Shown: positions 10,896 to 19,615, counted from the first letter of the stretch. The stretch is DNA of 64,000 bases from Limnohabitans sp. Hippo3 (GCF_003063665.1 NZ_NESF01000008.1:1-64000); one strand, 5' to 3'. Numbers and translations are program-made. Notes: generated from the letters alone by a model not told the origin.

Positions 10896-11498
10896 TCAAC
10901 GGGCCAGCGCACGCTCGACAAAATCGAGCCGGTCCTGGCCCCAGAAAATCTCGCCATCCACCACATAACTGGGCGCACCAAACACCCCTGCATCGATGGC
11001 CGCCTGGGTGTAGCTTTCATAGCGCTCCTGCACCGCCTGGCTGCGGGAGGCGTCCATCAGCTGGCCCGGCAAGCCCTGCTCAGCCAGCAGCTCGGCCAAC
11101 ACTTTGTCGTCGGCCATGTTGCGCTCTTGCGCCCAGCAAGCGGCCAAAATCGCGCCCGCGATCTTCATGGCGGCTTGCGGACCTTGGGCCACATCGGCCG
11201 CAATGATCAGGCGCGCAGCATCGTCCCCACCGACCGGGAAATACCGGGGCTTCGGATTGAGAGGCACATTCAGGTGCTGGCTGAAGCGCTGCAACTCCAC
11301 CAGGCGGTAAGCCTGCCTTTGCGGTGCACGCTGGCCCAGCGGCAAACCGCCCGAGATCGGGAAGACCTTGCCGCCCAGGTCGATCGGCATCACCCGCACG
11401 GAGGCCCCGGTACGCTGCACGATCTCGGCCAGGCGCTGGTGGCCCAAATAAGCCCAGGGGCTTTGCGGGGCGAAGTAATAGTCCACTGTGCGACCCAT
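10896..11498 (-). CDS. 2-hydroxychromene-2-carboxylate isomerase (DsbA-like)
   Basis: A 200-residue thioredoxin-fold protein of the HCCA isomerase/kappa-GST family. The N-terminal YYFAPQSPWAYLG has Ser in place of the DsbA cysteines, the usual glutathione-activating position, and the C-terminal GVFGAPSYVVDGEIFWGQDR is diagnostic. Known members isomerise 2-hydroxychromene-2-carboxylate in naphthalene breakdown, but the family is broader. It is the probable first gene of a two-gene unit with the dienelactone hydrolase. Confidence 0.88.
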   Translation of the reverse strand: MGRTVDYYFAPQSPWAYLGHQRLAEIVQRTGASVRVMPIDLGGKVFPISGGLPLGQRAPQRQAYRLVELQRFSQHLNVPLNPKPRYFPVGGDDAARLIIAADVAQGPQAAMKIAGAILAACWAQERNMADDKVLAELLAEQGLPGQLMDASRSQAVQERYESYTQAAIDAGVFGAPSYVVDGEIFWGQDRLDFVERALAR

Positions 11499-11579
11499 AT
11501 GGTCTCCTTGTGTGTTGTGTAATCGTCAAGCGAAGCAGCGGTTTTAACCGCATCCATGAATTTTTGCAGGAGATACGCG

Positions 11580-12326
11580 ATGAACAAGGTCTTGTTGGTG
11601 ACGGGCGGCAGCCGCGGTATCGGGGCGGCCACGGCCCTGTTGGCGGCCCAAAACGGCTGGTCGGTGGCTGTGAATTACACCGCCAACTCGCTGGCGGCGG
11701 ACGAAGTGGTGCGCCAAATCCGCGCCTCGGGGGGGCAAGCCATGGCGGTCCAGGCCGACGTGGCCGACGAAGCGCAAGTGCTGCGCATGTTCGAGCACAT
11801 TGACGCCAAACTCGGCCGCCTGCACGGCCTGGTCAACAACGCAGGTGTGGTCGATTTGGCCGCCCGTGTGGACCAGATGAGCGTGGCCCGTTGGAAGCGC
11901 ATGTTCGACATCAACGTGATCGGCAGCCTGATCTGCGCCCGCGAAGCCGTGCGCCGCATGAGCACCAAGCACGGCGGCGAAGGCGGCAGCATCGTCAACG
12001 TGTCGAGCGCCGCCGCCCGCTTGGGCGCTCCCGGCCAGTACGTGGACTACGCCGCCGCCAAAGGTGCGATCGACGCTTTCACCATCGGGTTGTCCAAGGA
12101 AGTGGCCGCCGAGGGCATCCGCGTCAACGCGGTGCGCCCGGGCCTGATCGAGACCGAAATCCACGCCTCGGGCGGTCTGCCCAACCGCGTGAAAGACCTG
12201 CAGCACCTGGTGCCCGCCCAGCGCGGCGGCACTGCCGAAGAAGTGGCCGAGGGCATTGTCTGGCTGCTGTCGGACAAGGCCAGTTACACCACCATGAGCT
12301 TTCTGGACATCTCGGGAGGCCGTTGA
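11580..12326 (+). CDS. SDR family oxidoreductase
   Basis: A 248-residue short-chain dehydrogenase. It has the NAD(P)-binding TGGSRGIG near the N-terminus, NNAG around residue 86, the catalytic Ser in VSSAAARLG, and YAAAK as the YxxxK motif. The C-terminus ends in the FabG-like TMSFLDISGGR. ATG 11580 follows a GCAGGAGATA ribosome site. Its stop overlaps the start of the MaoC-type hydratase by one base, which suggests a coupled pair acting on a 3-hydroxyacyl or similar substrate. Confidence 0.93.
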   Translation: MNKVLLVTGGSRGIGAATALLAAQNGWSVAVNYTANSLAADEVVRQIRASGGQAMAVQADVADEAQVLRMFEHIDAKLGRLHGLVNNAGVVDLAARVDQMSVARWKRMFDINVIGSLICAREAVRRMSTKHGGEGGSIVNVSSAAARLGAPGQYVDYAAAKGAIDAFTIGLSKEVAAEGIRVNAVRPGLIETEIHASGGLPNRVKDLQHLVPAQRGGTAEEVAEGIVWLLSDKASYTTMSFLDISGGR

Positions 12327-12793
12327 TGGCGCAGATCAAATACTTCTGGGAAGACATGGCCGTGGGCCAGGTGCGCGATCTGGGCACCATCACGCCCACC
12401 CGCGAAGAGATCATCGCCTTCGCCACCCAGTTTGACCCGCAGCCCTTTCACCTGGACGACGAAGCGGCCAAGGCCTCGGTGTTCGGTGCCCTCTCGGCCA
12501 GCGGCTGGCACACCTGCGCCATGGCCATGCGGCTCATGGTGACCAACTTTTTGCACGAAACCTCCAGCCTCGGCTCGCCAGGTCTCGAAGGCATCAAGTG
12601 GCTCAAACCGGTCTACCCGGGCGACAGCCTGCGCCTGCAAAGCACCGTGCTGGAGACCAAGCCCATGGGCAAACGCCCGGACGTGGGCATGACGCGCAAC
12701 CTCTGGGAAATGTTCAACCAGAACGGAGACAAGGTGCTGCACATGGAAGGCTGGGGCATGTTCCGCCGCCGCTCGCCAGCTGCTGCCGACTGA
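12326..12793 (+). CDS. MaoC family dehydratase
   Basis: A 155-residue hot-dog-fold protein like R-specific enoyl-CoA hydratases. The Asp-His active-site region appears as FDPQPFHLDDEAA, with the following GALSASGWHTCAMAM loop. The start overlaps the stop of the upstream SDR by one base (TGATG), so translation is coupled. Together they could reduce and dehydrate or hydrate an acyl-CoA; the true substrate is unknown. The frame is also open upstream through the SDR gene, but only the part after 12326 looks like protein. Confidence 0.9.
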   Translation: MAQIKYFWEDMAVGQVRDLGTITPTREEIIAFATQFDPQPFHLDDEAAKASVFGALSASGWHTCAMAMRLMVTNFLHETSSLGSPGLEGIKWLKPVYPGDSLRLQSTVLETKPMGKRPDVGMTRNLWEMFNQNGDKVLHMEGWGMFRRRSPAAAD

Positions 12794-12810
12794 AGCGGTC
12801 ACGACCCCTT

Positions 12811-12881
12811 TGGGAGCGAGCCCCTGCTCGCGAATGTGTGCAATGGCACGACGCGCATTCGGCCGCAGGGGCGACCTCCCA
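12811..12881. repeat. REP-like extragenic palindrome
   Basis: An imperfect 71-bp palindrome. TGGGAG (12811-12816) pairs with CTCCCA (12876-12881), and GCCCCTGC (12820-12827) with GCAGGGGC (12865-12872). The arms resemble the GGGAGCGAGC...GCTCGC class of repetitive extragenic palindromes known from pseudomonads and comamonads. It lies between two same-strand genes and could stop or stabilise the MaoC transcript. Copy number in the genome is not visible here. Confidence 0.6.
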
Positions 12882-12941
12882 CAGAAACGTGCCACCGCAA
12901 CCTCCATGGTTTAGCCAGTTGCGCCAAGGCACAATGGGGCG

Positions 12942-13580
12942 ATGGATTTCAAACCGCTCATCACCCTGCTGGCCATCGTCAACCCCTTGGCCATCGTCCC
13001 GTTTTTCATCCACTACACCCAGGGCTTCAGCCGCGCCCAACGCAAAAGAACGATTTGGGTGTCGTCCTTTTCTGCCTTTGTGGTGATCGCCGCCAGCGCC
13101 TTGCTGGGTCTGCAGATTTTGGAGTTCTTCGGCATTTCGCTGGCCAGCTTCCAGGTCGGCGGCGGCATGTTGCTGCTCACTGCGGCCTTGTCGATGCTGA
13201 ACGCGCAACCGGCCGAATCCCGCGCCAATGCCGACGAAGTGCACGACGCCGAAGCCAAAGCCGCTGTGGGCGCCAGCATTGCCGTGGTGCCCCTGACCAT
13301 CCCGCTACTGACGGGCCCGGCCACCATGTCCACCGTCGTGATTTACGCCGAAAAAGCCAAAAACTTCGCCCAGTTGGGCACCCTGGTCGGCTATGGCGTG
13401 GTCATTGCTCTGGCCACGGCGCTGTGCTTTTCACTGGCCACCCCGATTGCCCGCATCCTGGGCAAAACCGGCATCAACGTCATGACCCGCCTCATGGGTC
13501 TGATCCTGGCCGCCCTGGCGGTGGAGGTGATGGCCGACGGGCTGCACAAGCTGTTTCCGGTACTGGCGCGCGGCCTTTGA
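12942..13580 (+). CDS. MarC family inner-membrane protein
   Basis: A 212-residue protein with six hydrophobic segments and the MarC/UPF0056 signatures: the N-terminal IVNPLAIVPFF segment, a central PLTIPLLTGPATMST and the C-terminal LGKTGINVMTRLMGLILAALAVEVMADGL region (described by its ends). The role is unknown; the old link of MarC to multiple antibiotic resistance was withdrawn. A short acidic loop (residues about 85-105) separates the two three-helix halves. It converges with the DUF1232 gene, with four bases between stops. Confidence 0.92.
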   Translation: MDFKPLITLLAIVNPLAIVPFFIHYTQGFSRAQRKRTIWVSSFSAFVVIAASALLGLQILEFFGISLASFQVGGGMLLLTAALSMLNAQPAESRANADEVHDAEAKAAVGASIAVVPLTIPLLTGPATMSTVVIYAEKAKNFAQLGTLVGYGVVIALATALCFSLATPIARILGKTGINVMTRLMGLILAALAVEVMADGLHKLFPVLARGL

Positions 13581-13584
13581 CCGG

Positions 13585-13986
13585 TCAAGGCAGCGTGACA
13601 TAGCGCCACACAGCCCAAGCCACCGCAGACCATACCGACAAGACCAGCACCAGGCCTGCCCAGCTGACGGGCTTGGCTTGGCGCTCGGCCATCCAGTCGT
13701 CGGCCTGCTGACGACAATCCTGCGCAATGTGCTCCGGCAAATACCGCACCACCAGCCAGATCAGTACGGGCAACAAAATCACATCGTCCAGATAACCCAG
13801 CACCGGGATGAAATCGGGCACCAGATCGATCGGGCTGAGCGCATAAGCCACCACGAAAAAAGCCAGGCCTTTGAGCCACCACGGCGTGCGCGGGTCACGG
13901 CAGGCAAACCACAGCATCAGGCCATCGCGCTGGATGCGGCGTGCCCAGGTCCGGACAGCGGAGAAGGTGTTCTTCAGTGATGGCAT
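13585..13986 (-). CDS. YkvA/DUF1232 domain small membrane protein
   Basis: A 133-residue protein with the DUF1232 core YALSPIDLVPDFIP followed by VLGYLDD, and a C-terminal hydrophobic helix. Function is unknown. ATG 13986 lies two bases after the stop of the upstream LysR gene, so both are probably on one transcript. The longer frame to 14100 overlaps the LysR coding sequence without similarity and was not used. Confidence 0.82.
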   Translation of the reverse strand: MPSLKNTFSAVRTWARRIQRDGLMLWFACRDPRTPWWLKGLAFFVVAYALSPIDLVPDFIPVLGYLDDVILLPVLIWLVVRYLPEHIAQDCRQQADDWMAERQAKPVSWAGLVLVLSVWSAVAWAVWRYVTLP

Positions 13987-13987
13987 G

Positions 13988-14929
13988 TCAAACCTCTGCA
14001 AAGCCCTGCGCCAGCCCTTGGCGCAAATGCGCCACCAACGCCGCCACCGCCCGAGGCACATGCGGTGCATACGGGCGAATGGCGTAAATGGTTTCGGCAA
14101 AGGCCCCCACAGGTTTCCAGCCGGGCAGCACCCGCACCAGCTTGCCCTGGCGCAGGGCAGTCTGCGCGCTGAAATCGGGCATGAGGGCGATGCCTGCGCC
14201 AGTCAGGGCGGCTTCGCGCAGGGCTTCGCTGTTGTTGGCGGCGAAGTTGCCCGACACGGGCACGGTGATGCGCTCGCCAGCGATGGACGGCTGGCGTGGT
14301 TCAAACGTCCAGGCCGGGGTGTCTTGCGAGCGGGGGTAGTGCAGGCAGTTGTGGGCCTGCAGCTCGGCAGGAGTCTGCGGCTCGCCGTGTTTGCGCAAGT
14401 AGGCGCGGGTGGCCACCAGCACCGATTCGGTGGCGCACAGCGCCCAGGCCACATGGGTGTCGGGCGGGCGGGCGGTGTGGCGGATGGCCAGGTCGTAGCC
14501 TTCGGTGGCCAAGGTGCTCAGGCGGTCGGACAGGTCCAGCTCAATCCGCACATCCGGAAAGTCTTTGAGAAATTCGGCCAGCAGCGGCACCAGCTGTTGG
14601 CGCGCCAGCGCCACCGGGGCGGTGACCCGAACCAGGCCGCCAGGCTGCTCGGCCAGGTCACGCACCTGGGCAAAGCTTTGCTCGATTTGCTCGAACGCGG
14701 CGCGGGTGTCATCCACCAGCCTTTGGCCCGCCTCGGTCAGGCGCAAGCTGCGGGTGGTGCGCTGCACCAGGGTGACTTTGGCGGCGCGCTCCAATTCGGC
14801 GATGCGCTGGCTCATGGCCGCCTTGCTCACCCCCAACCGAACCGCAGCGGCGGTGTAACTGCCTTGCTGGGCCAACACGCTCAGCCAGTGCAGGTGCGTC
14901 CAGAGGGTGGTGATTTTTTGGTTTTCCAT
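13988..14929 (-). CDS. LysR-type transcriptional regulator, divergent from mmsA
   Basis: A 313-residue LTTR. The N-terminal winged helix-turn-helix includes GSYTAAAVRLGVSKAAMSQRI, followed by the linker helix and a PBP2-type effector domain. ATG 14929 (MENQK) fits the family N-terminus; an alternative ATG at 14956 adds nine residues. It is transcribed divergently from mmsA, and the 140-bp gap holds a palindrome (14936-14957) that could be its operator. Control of mmsA is therefore likely but inferred. Confidence 0.93.
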   Translation of the reverse strand: MENQKITTLWTHLHWLSVLAQQGSYTAAAVRLGVSKAAMSQRIAELERAAKVTLVQRTTRSLRLTEAGQRLVDDTRAAFEQIEQSFAQVRDLAEQPGGLVRVTAPVALARQQLVPLLAEFLKDFPDVRIELDLSDRLSTLATEGYDLAIRHTARPPDTHVAWALCATESVLVATRAYLRKHGEPQTPAELQAHNCLHYPRSQDTPAWTFEPRQPSIAGERITVPVSGNFAANNSEALREAALTGAGIALMPDFSAQTALRQGKLVRVLPGWKPVGAFAETIYAIRPYAPHVPRAVAALVAHLRQGLAQGFAEV

Positions 14930-14935
14930 CGTTGT

Positions 14936-14957
14936 ATTGTTCACTATTTTGAACAAT
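14936..14957. promoter_or_regulatory. Candidate LysR operator between the LysR gene and mmsA
   Basis: A perfect inverted repeat ATTGTTC-(8 nt)-GAACAAT. It contains T-N11-A patterns as expected for a LysR box and lies directly upstream of the regulator's start (overlapping the longer alternative N-terminus). Binding of both divergent promoters is inference. Confidence 0.55.
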
Positions 14958-15069
14958 CAATTCAACTTTACGGCATTGCGGCGGGTGGCGGGGGTGCCTA
15001 AACTGGACCCGTTGCACACAATCATGCACGCCCAGTGGCGCGCTCCCACATTCCCAACGAAAGTTCCAC

Positions 15070-16581
15070 ATGAGCATTTCCCCCATCGGCCATTACATCA
15101 ACGGTCAGGTCGCCGCAGGCACTTCGGGCCGCAGCCAACCTGTGACCAACCCCGCTACAGGTGCCGTGACCGGCAACGTGGCCCTGGCCAACAACGCTGA
15201 AGTCGCCAAAGCGGTGGCCGCAGCGCAAGCCGCTTTCCCGGCCTGGGCCGACACACCGCCGCTGCGCCGCGCCCGCGTGATGTTCAAGTTCCTCGAACTG
15301 CTGAACACCCACAAGGACGAACTGGCCCACATGATCACCGCCGAGCACGGCAAGGTGTTCACCGACGCACAAGGCGAAGTCAGCCGCGGCATCGACATCG
15401 TCGAATTCGCCAGCGGCATTCCGCAGCTGCTCAAGGGCGACTTCACCGAGCAAGTGTCGACCGGTATCGACAACTGGACAATGCGCCAGCCGCTGGGCGT
15501 GGTCGCGGGCATCACGCCCTTCAACTTCCCCGTCATGGTGCCCATGTGGATGTTCCCGGTCGCGATTGCGGCGGGCAACACCTTCATCTTGAAACCCAGC
15601 CCCACCGACCCAACGCCTTCGCTGTTCATCGCCGAGCTGCTGAAAAAAGCCGGTCTGCCCGACGGCGTGTTCAACGTGGTGCAAGGCGACAAGGAAGCCG
15701 TGGACGCGCTGCTGGAGAACCCCGACGTGAAAGCCATCAGCTTCGTCGGCTCCACACCGATCGCCAACTACATCTACGAGACCGGCGCCCACCACGGCAA
15801 GCGCGTGCAGGCCCTGGGCGGCGCAAAGAACCACCTGGTGGTCATGCCCGACGCCGACATCGACCAGACCGTGGACGCGCTGATCGGCGCAGGCTACGGC
15901 TCGGCAGGCGAGCGCTGCATGGCGATTTCGGTGGCCGTGCTGGTGGGCGATGTGGCCGACAAAATCATCCCCAAGCTGGTCGAGCGCACCAAAGCGCTGC
16001 AAGTGCTCAACGGCGAAAATCTGGCCGCCGAAATGGGCCCCATCGTGACCGACGCGGCCCGTCAGCGCATCAAGGGTTACATCGACGCGGGCGTGGCCGA
16101 AGGCGCCAAGCTCTTGGTCGATGGCCGCGAATTTGACGGCGCGAAGGCCGGTGCCGGTTGCGACAAGGGCTTCTGGCTCGGCGGTACGCTGTTTGACCAC
16201 GTCACCACCGACATGAAGATCTACAAGGAAGAGATTTTTGGCCCGGTCTTGAGCTGCGTGCGCGTGCCCGACTTCGCCACCGCCGTGCAAATCATCAACG
16301 ACCACGAGTTCGGCAACGGCGTGAGCTGCTTCACCCGCGACGGCAATGTGGCCCGCGAGTTCTCGCGTCGCATCCAGGTGGGCATGGTCGGCATCAACGT
16401 GCCAATCCCGGTGCCCATGGCCTGGCACGGCTTTGGCGGCTGGAAGCGCTCGCTGTTTGGCGACATGCACGCTTACGGCGAAGAGGGTGTGCGTTTCTAC
16501 ACCAAGCAAAAGTCCATCATGCAGCGCTGGCCTGAGTCGATTGGCAAGGGGGCTGAGTTTGTGATGCCGACGGCCAAATAA
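15070..16581 (+). CDS. mmsA: Methylmalonate-semialdehyde dehydrogenase (CoA-acylating)
   Basis: A 503-residue aldehyde dehydrogenase. It oxidises methylmalonate semialdehyde (from valine or thymine) and malonate semialdehyde to propionyl- or acetyl-CoA with loss of CO2, using NAD+. The catalytic Cys is C283 in [11 protein letters not shown]. The usual ELGGK glutamate is absent (ALGGAKNH instead), which is diagnostic of this CoA-dependent subfamily. [11 protein letters not shown] and [17 protein letters not shown] also fit. No mmsB or acyl-CoA dehydrogenase genes are adjacent; the neighbours are a divergent LysR and a GMC oxidoreductase. Confidence 0.96.
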   Translation: MSISPIGHYINGQVAAGTSGRSQPVTNPATGAVTGNVALANNAEVAKAVAAAQAAFPAWADTPPLRRARVMFKFLELLNTHKDELAHMITAEHGKVFTDAQGEVSRGIDIVEFASGIPQLLKGDFTEQVSTGIDNWTMRQPLGVVAGITPFNFPVMVPMWMFPVAIAAGNTFILKPSPTDPTPSLFIAELLKKAGLPDGVFNVVQGDKEAVDALLENPDVKAISFVGSTPIANYIYETGAHHGKRVQALGGAKNHLVVMPDADIDQTVDALIGAGYGSAGERCMAISVAVLVGDVADKIIPKLVERTKALQVLNGENLAAEMGPIVTDAARQRIKGYIDAGVAEGAKLLVDGREFDGAKAGAGCDKGFWLGGTLFDHVTTDMKIYKEEIFGPVLSCVRVPDFATAVQIINDHEFGNGVSCFTRDGNVAREFSRRIQVGMVGINVPIPVPMAWHGFGGWKRSLFGDMHAYGEEGVRFYTKQKSIMQRWPESIGKGAEFVMPTAK

Positions 16582-16621
16582 GCCAAAACTCCATCGGCTT
16601 TCTGGTGTTTTCCGCGAACGC

Positions 16622-16692
16622 GACTGGCCGGGGCCACCGAGCCTCATCCGTTGCTTCGCGCCAGCAAATCGGCCCAGCGGCCCCGGCCAGTC
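16622..16692. repeat. Long hairpin between mmsA and the GMC oxidoreductase gene
   Basis: Perfect 14-base arms at 16622-16635 and 16679-16692 (GACTGGCCGGGGCC and its complement) with 43 bases between. No T-run follows either arm. It may end or stabilise the mmsA transcript, or be a REP-type element. Confidence 0.6.
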
Positions 16693-16766
16693 ACCCTCGC
16701 TGCTTTGGCTGGCTTTAAACGGTCGATTGCCGTGCACAATCGCCTGCTGAGGAGACCAGGTACAAC

Positions 16767-18491
16767 ATGAACGACAACACCTTCGACTACATCATCGTGG
16801 GCGGCGGCACGGCAGGCTGCCTGCTGGCCAACCGCTTGAGCGCCGACGCCAGCAAGCGCGTGCTGCTGATCGAGGCGGGCAAGAAAGACGATTACCACTG
16901 GATTCACATCCCGGTCGGCTACCTGTATTGCATTGGCAACCCCCGCACCGACTGGCTGTACCAGACCGAGCCGGCTCAGGGTCTCAATGGTCGCAGCCTG
17001 CGTTACCCGCGTGGCAAGGTACTGGGCGGGTGCTCGAGCATCAACGGCATGATTTACATGCGCGGCCAGTCGCGTGATTACGATCAATGGGCGCAGATCA
17101 CCGGCAACGACGAATGGCGCTGGGACCAGGCCCTGCCCTACTTCAAGCTGCACGAAGACCACTATAACGGGGCCAACGAATTTCACGGCGCCAAAGGGGC
17201 CAAGTCCGAGTTGCTGGCCCCTGCCGATTTGCCCAAGGGCAGTTACCTGCACACCCTGCGCGGGCGCAACACGGGCGGCGAATGGCGCATCGAAAAGCAG
17301 CGCCTGCGCTGGGACGTGCTCGACGCGTTTGCGCAAGCGGCCCAGCAAGCGGGCATTCCCGCCACGGACGACTTCAACCGGGGCAACAACGAGGGCGTGA
17401 GCTATTTCGAGGTGAACCAGAAGTCCGGCTGGCGCTGGAACACGGCCAAGGCTTTTTTGCGCCCCACTTGCTATGCACGTTCTAACTTCGAGTTGTGGAA
17501 CAAGGCGCAAGTGGCCAAGCTGATCCTGCAAACCCAGCCCGACGGCAGCCAGCGTTGCACCGGGGTGCAGGTGTGGTCGGGTGTGGAGATGGTCGAGGTC
17601 AAAGCCACCCGCGAGGTGATCCTGAGCGCGGGCAGCATCGGCTCGGCGCAGATCCTGCAGCTGTCGGGCATCGGCCCCGGCGCTTTGCTTCAAGACAAAG
17701 GCGTCGAGGTCAAGCACGAGCTGCCCGGCGTGGGCGCCAACCTGCAAGACCATTTGCAGATCCGCTCGGTGTACAAGGTCAAGAACGCCAAAACCCTCAA
17801 CACCTTGGCCAACAGCCTGGTGGGCAAGGCCATGATTGGGCTGGAATACGCCTTCAAACGCACCGGCCCCATGAGCATGGCGCCCAGCCAGCTGGGTGCG
17901 TTCACCAAAAGCGACCCGTCGCAGCCGCACGCCAACATCCAGTACCACGTGCAGCCGCTGAGTCTGGACGCGTTTGGCGAGCCCCTGCACAGCTTCCCGG
18001 CGATCACCGCCAGCGTGTGCAACCTCAACCCGACCAGCCGTGGCACAGTGCAGATCAAGAGCAACCAATTTGACGACGCACCCGCCATCGCCCCCAATTA
18101 CCTGGCCACCGAGGAGGACCGGAAGGTGGCCGCCGACAGCCTGCGGGTGACGCGGCGCATCATGGCCCAGCCCGCCATGGCACCTTTCGCACCCGAAGAG
18201 TTCAAACCCGGCGTGGAATACCAAACCGACGAAGAACTGGCCAAGCTGGCCGGTGACATCGCCAGCACCATCTTCCACCCGGTGGGCACCACCCGCATGG
18301 GCCGCGAAGACGACCCGATGGCCGTAGTCAACCCACGCCTGCAGGTGCGCGGTGTGGCGGGCTTGCGCGTGGTCGATGCGGGCGTGATGCCCACCATCAC
18401 CAGCGGCAACACCAACAGCCCGACGCTCATGATTGCCGAAAAAGCGGCGCAATGGATCGCCGAAGACGCCGCCCGCCAGGCCGCTGCCTGA
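16767..18491 (+). CDS. GMC family FAD-dependent oxidoreductase (choline/alcohol dehydrogenase-like)
   Basis: A 574-residue flavoprotein of the glucose-methanol-choline family. The N-terminal Rossmann motif IIVGGGTAGCLLANRL is followed by the GMC signature YPRGKVLGGCSSINGM. The catalytic His is in FHPVGTTRMG, and the C-terminus has GNTNSPTLMIAEKAA. The length is normal. Relatives oxidise choline, aliphatic alcohols or polyethylene glycol; the substrate is not predictable. GAGGAGACC upstream supports ATG 16767. It follows mmsA on the same strand but across a hairpin, so separate expression is possible. Confidence 0.92.
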   Translation: MNDNTFDYIIVGGGTAGCLLANRLSADASKRVLLIEAGKKDDYHWIHIPVGYLYCIGNPRTDWLYQTEPAQGLNGRSLRYPRGKVLGGCSSINGMIYMRGQSRDYDQWAQITGNDEWRWDQALPYFKLHEDHYNGANEFHGAKGAKSELLAPADLPKGSYLHTLRGRNTGGEWRIEKQRLRWDVLDAFAQAAQQAGIPATDDFNRGNNEGVSYFEVNQKSGWRWNTAKAFLRPTCYARSNFELWNKAQVAKLILQTQPDGSQRCTGVQVWSGVEMVEVKATREVILSAGSIGSAQILQLSGIGPGALLQDKGVEVKHELPGVGANLQDHLQIRSVYKVKNAKTLNTLANSLVGKAMIGLEYAFKRTGPMSMAPSQLGAFTKSDPSQPHANIQYHVQPLSLDAFGEPLHSFPAITASVCNLNPTSRGTVQIKSNQFDDAPAIAPNYLATEEDRKVAADSLRVTRRIMAQPAMAPFAPEEFKPGVEYQTDEELAKLAGDIASTIFHPVGTTRMGREDDPMAVVNPRLQVRGVAGLRVVDAGVMPTITSGNTNSPTLMIAEKAAQWIAEDAARQAAA

Positions 18492-18545
18492 GCCTTAAAA
18501 GCATGCCAAACGACTCTTTTTCGTCAGTTCAAGGTCAGTTCTAGG

Positions 18546-18576
18546 CAGGGATTTCCCCAAAATGGGGAAATCCCTG
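18546..18576. repeat. Perfect 14-bp inverted repeat with 3-nt loop
   Basis: Arms CAGGGATTTCCCCA (18546-18559) and TGGGGAAATCCCTG (18563-18576) around AAA. It lies 55 bp after the GMC gene stop and no T-run follows. Each arm also has internal symmetry. It could be a transcript-end hairpin or a protein-binding palindrome; nothing identifies a binding factor. Confidence 0.75.
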
Positions 18577-18599
18577 AGTTCAGAGGCGCTCTGGGTCAC

Positions 18600-18737
18600 T
18601 TACATTTCACCCACTCGATGCAAAGCTGTACTTGCATCCCGAGGGCCGAGGAGACAAACAAGCCCAAGAACTCGAACATGAACCAACATCCCAACGAGGT
18701 GTACTTTCCAAGCGTCGCGCAAGCGGCGCTTTTTTTT
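18600..18737 (+). ncRNA. Possible small RNA ending at an intrinsic terminator
   Basis: A plus-strand hairpin CTCG-ATGCAA...TTGCAT-CC-CGAG (18614-18643), then about 65 unstructured bases, then the terminator at 18710-18737. No promoter is convincing (TACATT at 18601 is a weak -10). It could equally be the distant 3' end of the GMC oxidoreductase mRNA, whose stop is 219 bp before the terminator stem. Confidence 0.35.
18710..18737 (+). terminator. Intrinsic terminator with GCAA tetraloop
   Basis: Stem 18710-18718 paired with 18723-18731, GNRA-type loop GCAA, then an uninterrupted run of eight T (18730-18737). The 18715/18726 pair is U-G on the plus strand and would be A-C on the minus strand, so the terminator serves plus-strand RNA. 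Confidence 0.85.
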
Positions 18738-18843
18738 GCCTGTTCGTTGGGCTGCTCATCTTCCCCTTTGTGGGAGGCCCACAACAAAACACCCCACCTA
18801 GCCTGACACTGCCCACTGGCAACGCAATGCCACAATCAAGGCC

Positions 18844-19605
18844 ATGGAATTACTGATTGTTTCGCTGGCCTCTTTGCTGGCTGGCCTGGTCGACGCCATT
18901 GTGGGCGGCGGCGGGCTGATCTTGCTGCCCGCCCTGTTTGCCACCTTCCCCGGAGCAGCGCCCGCCACCTTGTTTGGCACCAACAAAAGCGCCTCCATTT
19001 GGGGCACTGCCTTCGCCACCGTGCAATACAGCCGCAAGGTGGTCATGCCCTGGCGGTCCCTGCTGCCTGCTGCGGCTGCGGGCCTGCTGGGCTCTTTGGC
19101 CGGGGCCTGGGTGGTCACCCAGGTGGACCCGAGCCTGTTTCGCAAAATATTGCCCGTACTGCTGGCGGCGCTGTTGCTGTACACCCTGATCAAGAAAGAC
19201 CTGGGCCGCAGCCATGCGCCACGCTTTGCCGGGGCACAAGAGGCCTGGATCGCAGCAGGCATCGGCCTGGTGATCGGGTTTTATGACGGTTTTTTTGGGC
19301 CGGGCACTGGCAGCTTTCTGGTGTTTGCCTATGTGCGGGTGCTGGGCTACGATTTTCTGAACGCCTCGGCTGCAGCCAAGATGATCAACGTGGCGACCAA
19401 TTTGTCGGCACTCACGCTGTTCACATTCAAAGGCCATGTGTGGTGGCATCTGGCCCTGGCCATGGGTGCGGCCAACATGGTGGGCAGCCTCATTGGCACC
19501 CGGCTGGCCCTCAAGCACGGCGCGGGCTTTGTGCGCCATGTGTTCATTTTTGTGGTGCTGGCCCTGATCTGCAAAACCGCCTACGACACCTGGCTCAAAG
19601 CCTGA
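18844..19605 (+). CDS. TSUP/TauE-SafE family permease
   Basis: A 253-residue membrane protein with seven to eight hydrophobic helices and the two family repeats: AGLVDAIVGGGGLILLPAL near the N-terminus and a matching GFYDGFFGPGTGSF in the second half. The family exports or imports sulfite, sulfoacetate or other small organic anions; the substrate is unknown. It converges with the downstream DMT transporter with a 10-bp gap, and follows the intrinsic terminator at 18737, so it has its own promoter. Confidence 0.9.
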   Translation: MELLIVSLASLLAGLVDAIVGGGGLILLPALFATFPGAAPATLFGTNKSASIWGTAFATVQYSRKVVMPWRSLLPAAAAGLLGSLAGAWVVTQVDPSLFRKILPVLLAALLLYTLIKKDLGRSHAPRFAGAQEAWIAAGIGLVIGFYDGFFGPGTGSFLVFAYVRVLGYDFLNASAAAKMINVATNLSALTLFTFKGHVWWHLALAMGAANMVGSLIGTRLALKHGAGFVRHVFIFVVLALICKTAYDTWLKA

Positions 19606-19615
19606 ATCGACGGCG

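Larger units (their letters stand above)
18492..18843. other. 352-bp intergenic region with palindrome and possible sRNA
   Basis: No convincing protein gene. It contains a perfect 14-bp palindrome (18546-18576), a hairpin at 18614-18643, and a strong plus-strand intrinsic terminator (18710-18737). Short open frames here run through the terminator and lack ribosome sites, so they were not called. Confidence 0.7.

Noticed and set aside
15022-18452. Two large minus-strand frames (about 570 and 600 residues) opposite mmsA and the GMC gene
   Set aside because: Both are shadows of GC-rich coding sequence, with no family features. The plus-strand genes have clear catalytic motifs.
18618-18806. Short open frames in the 18.5-18.8 kb gap
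   Set aside because: They run through an intrinsic terminator and have no ribosome site or similarity.
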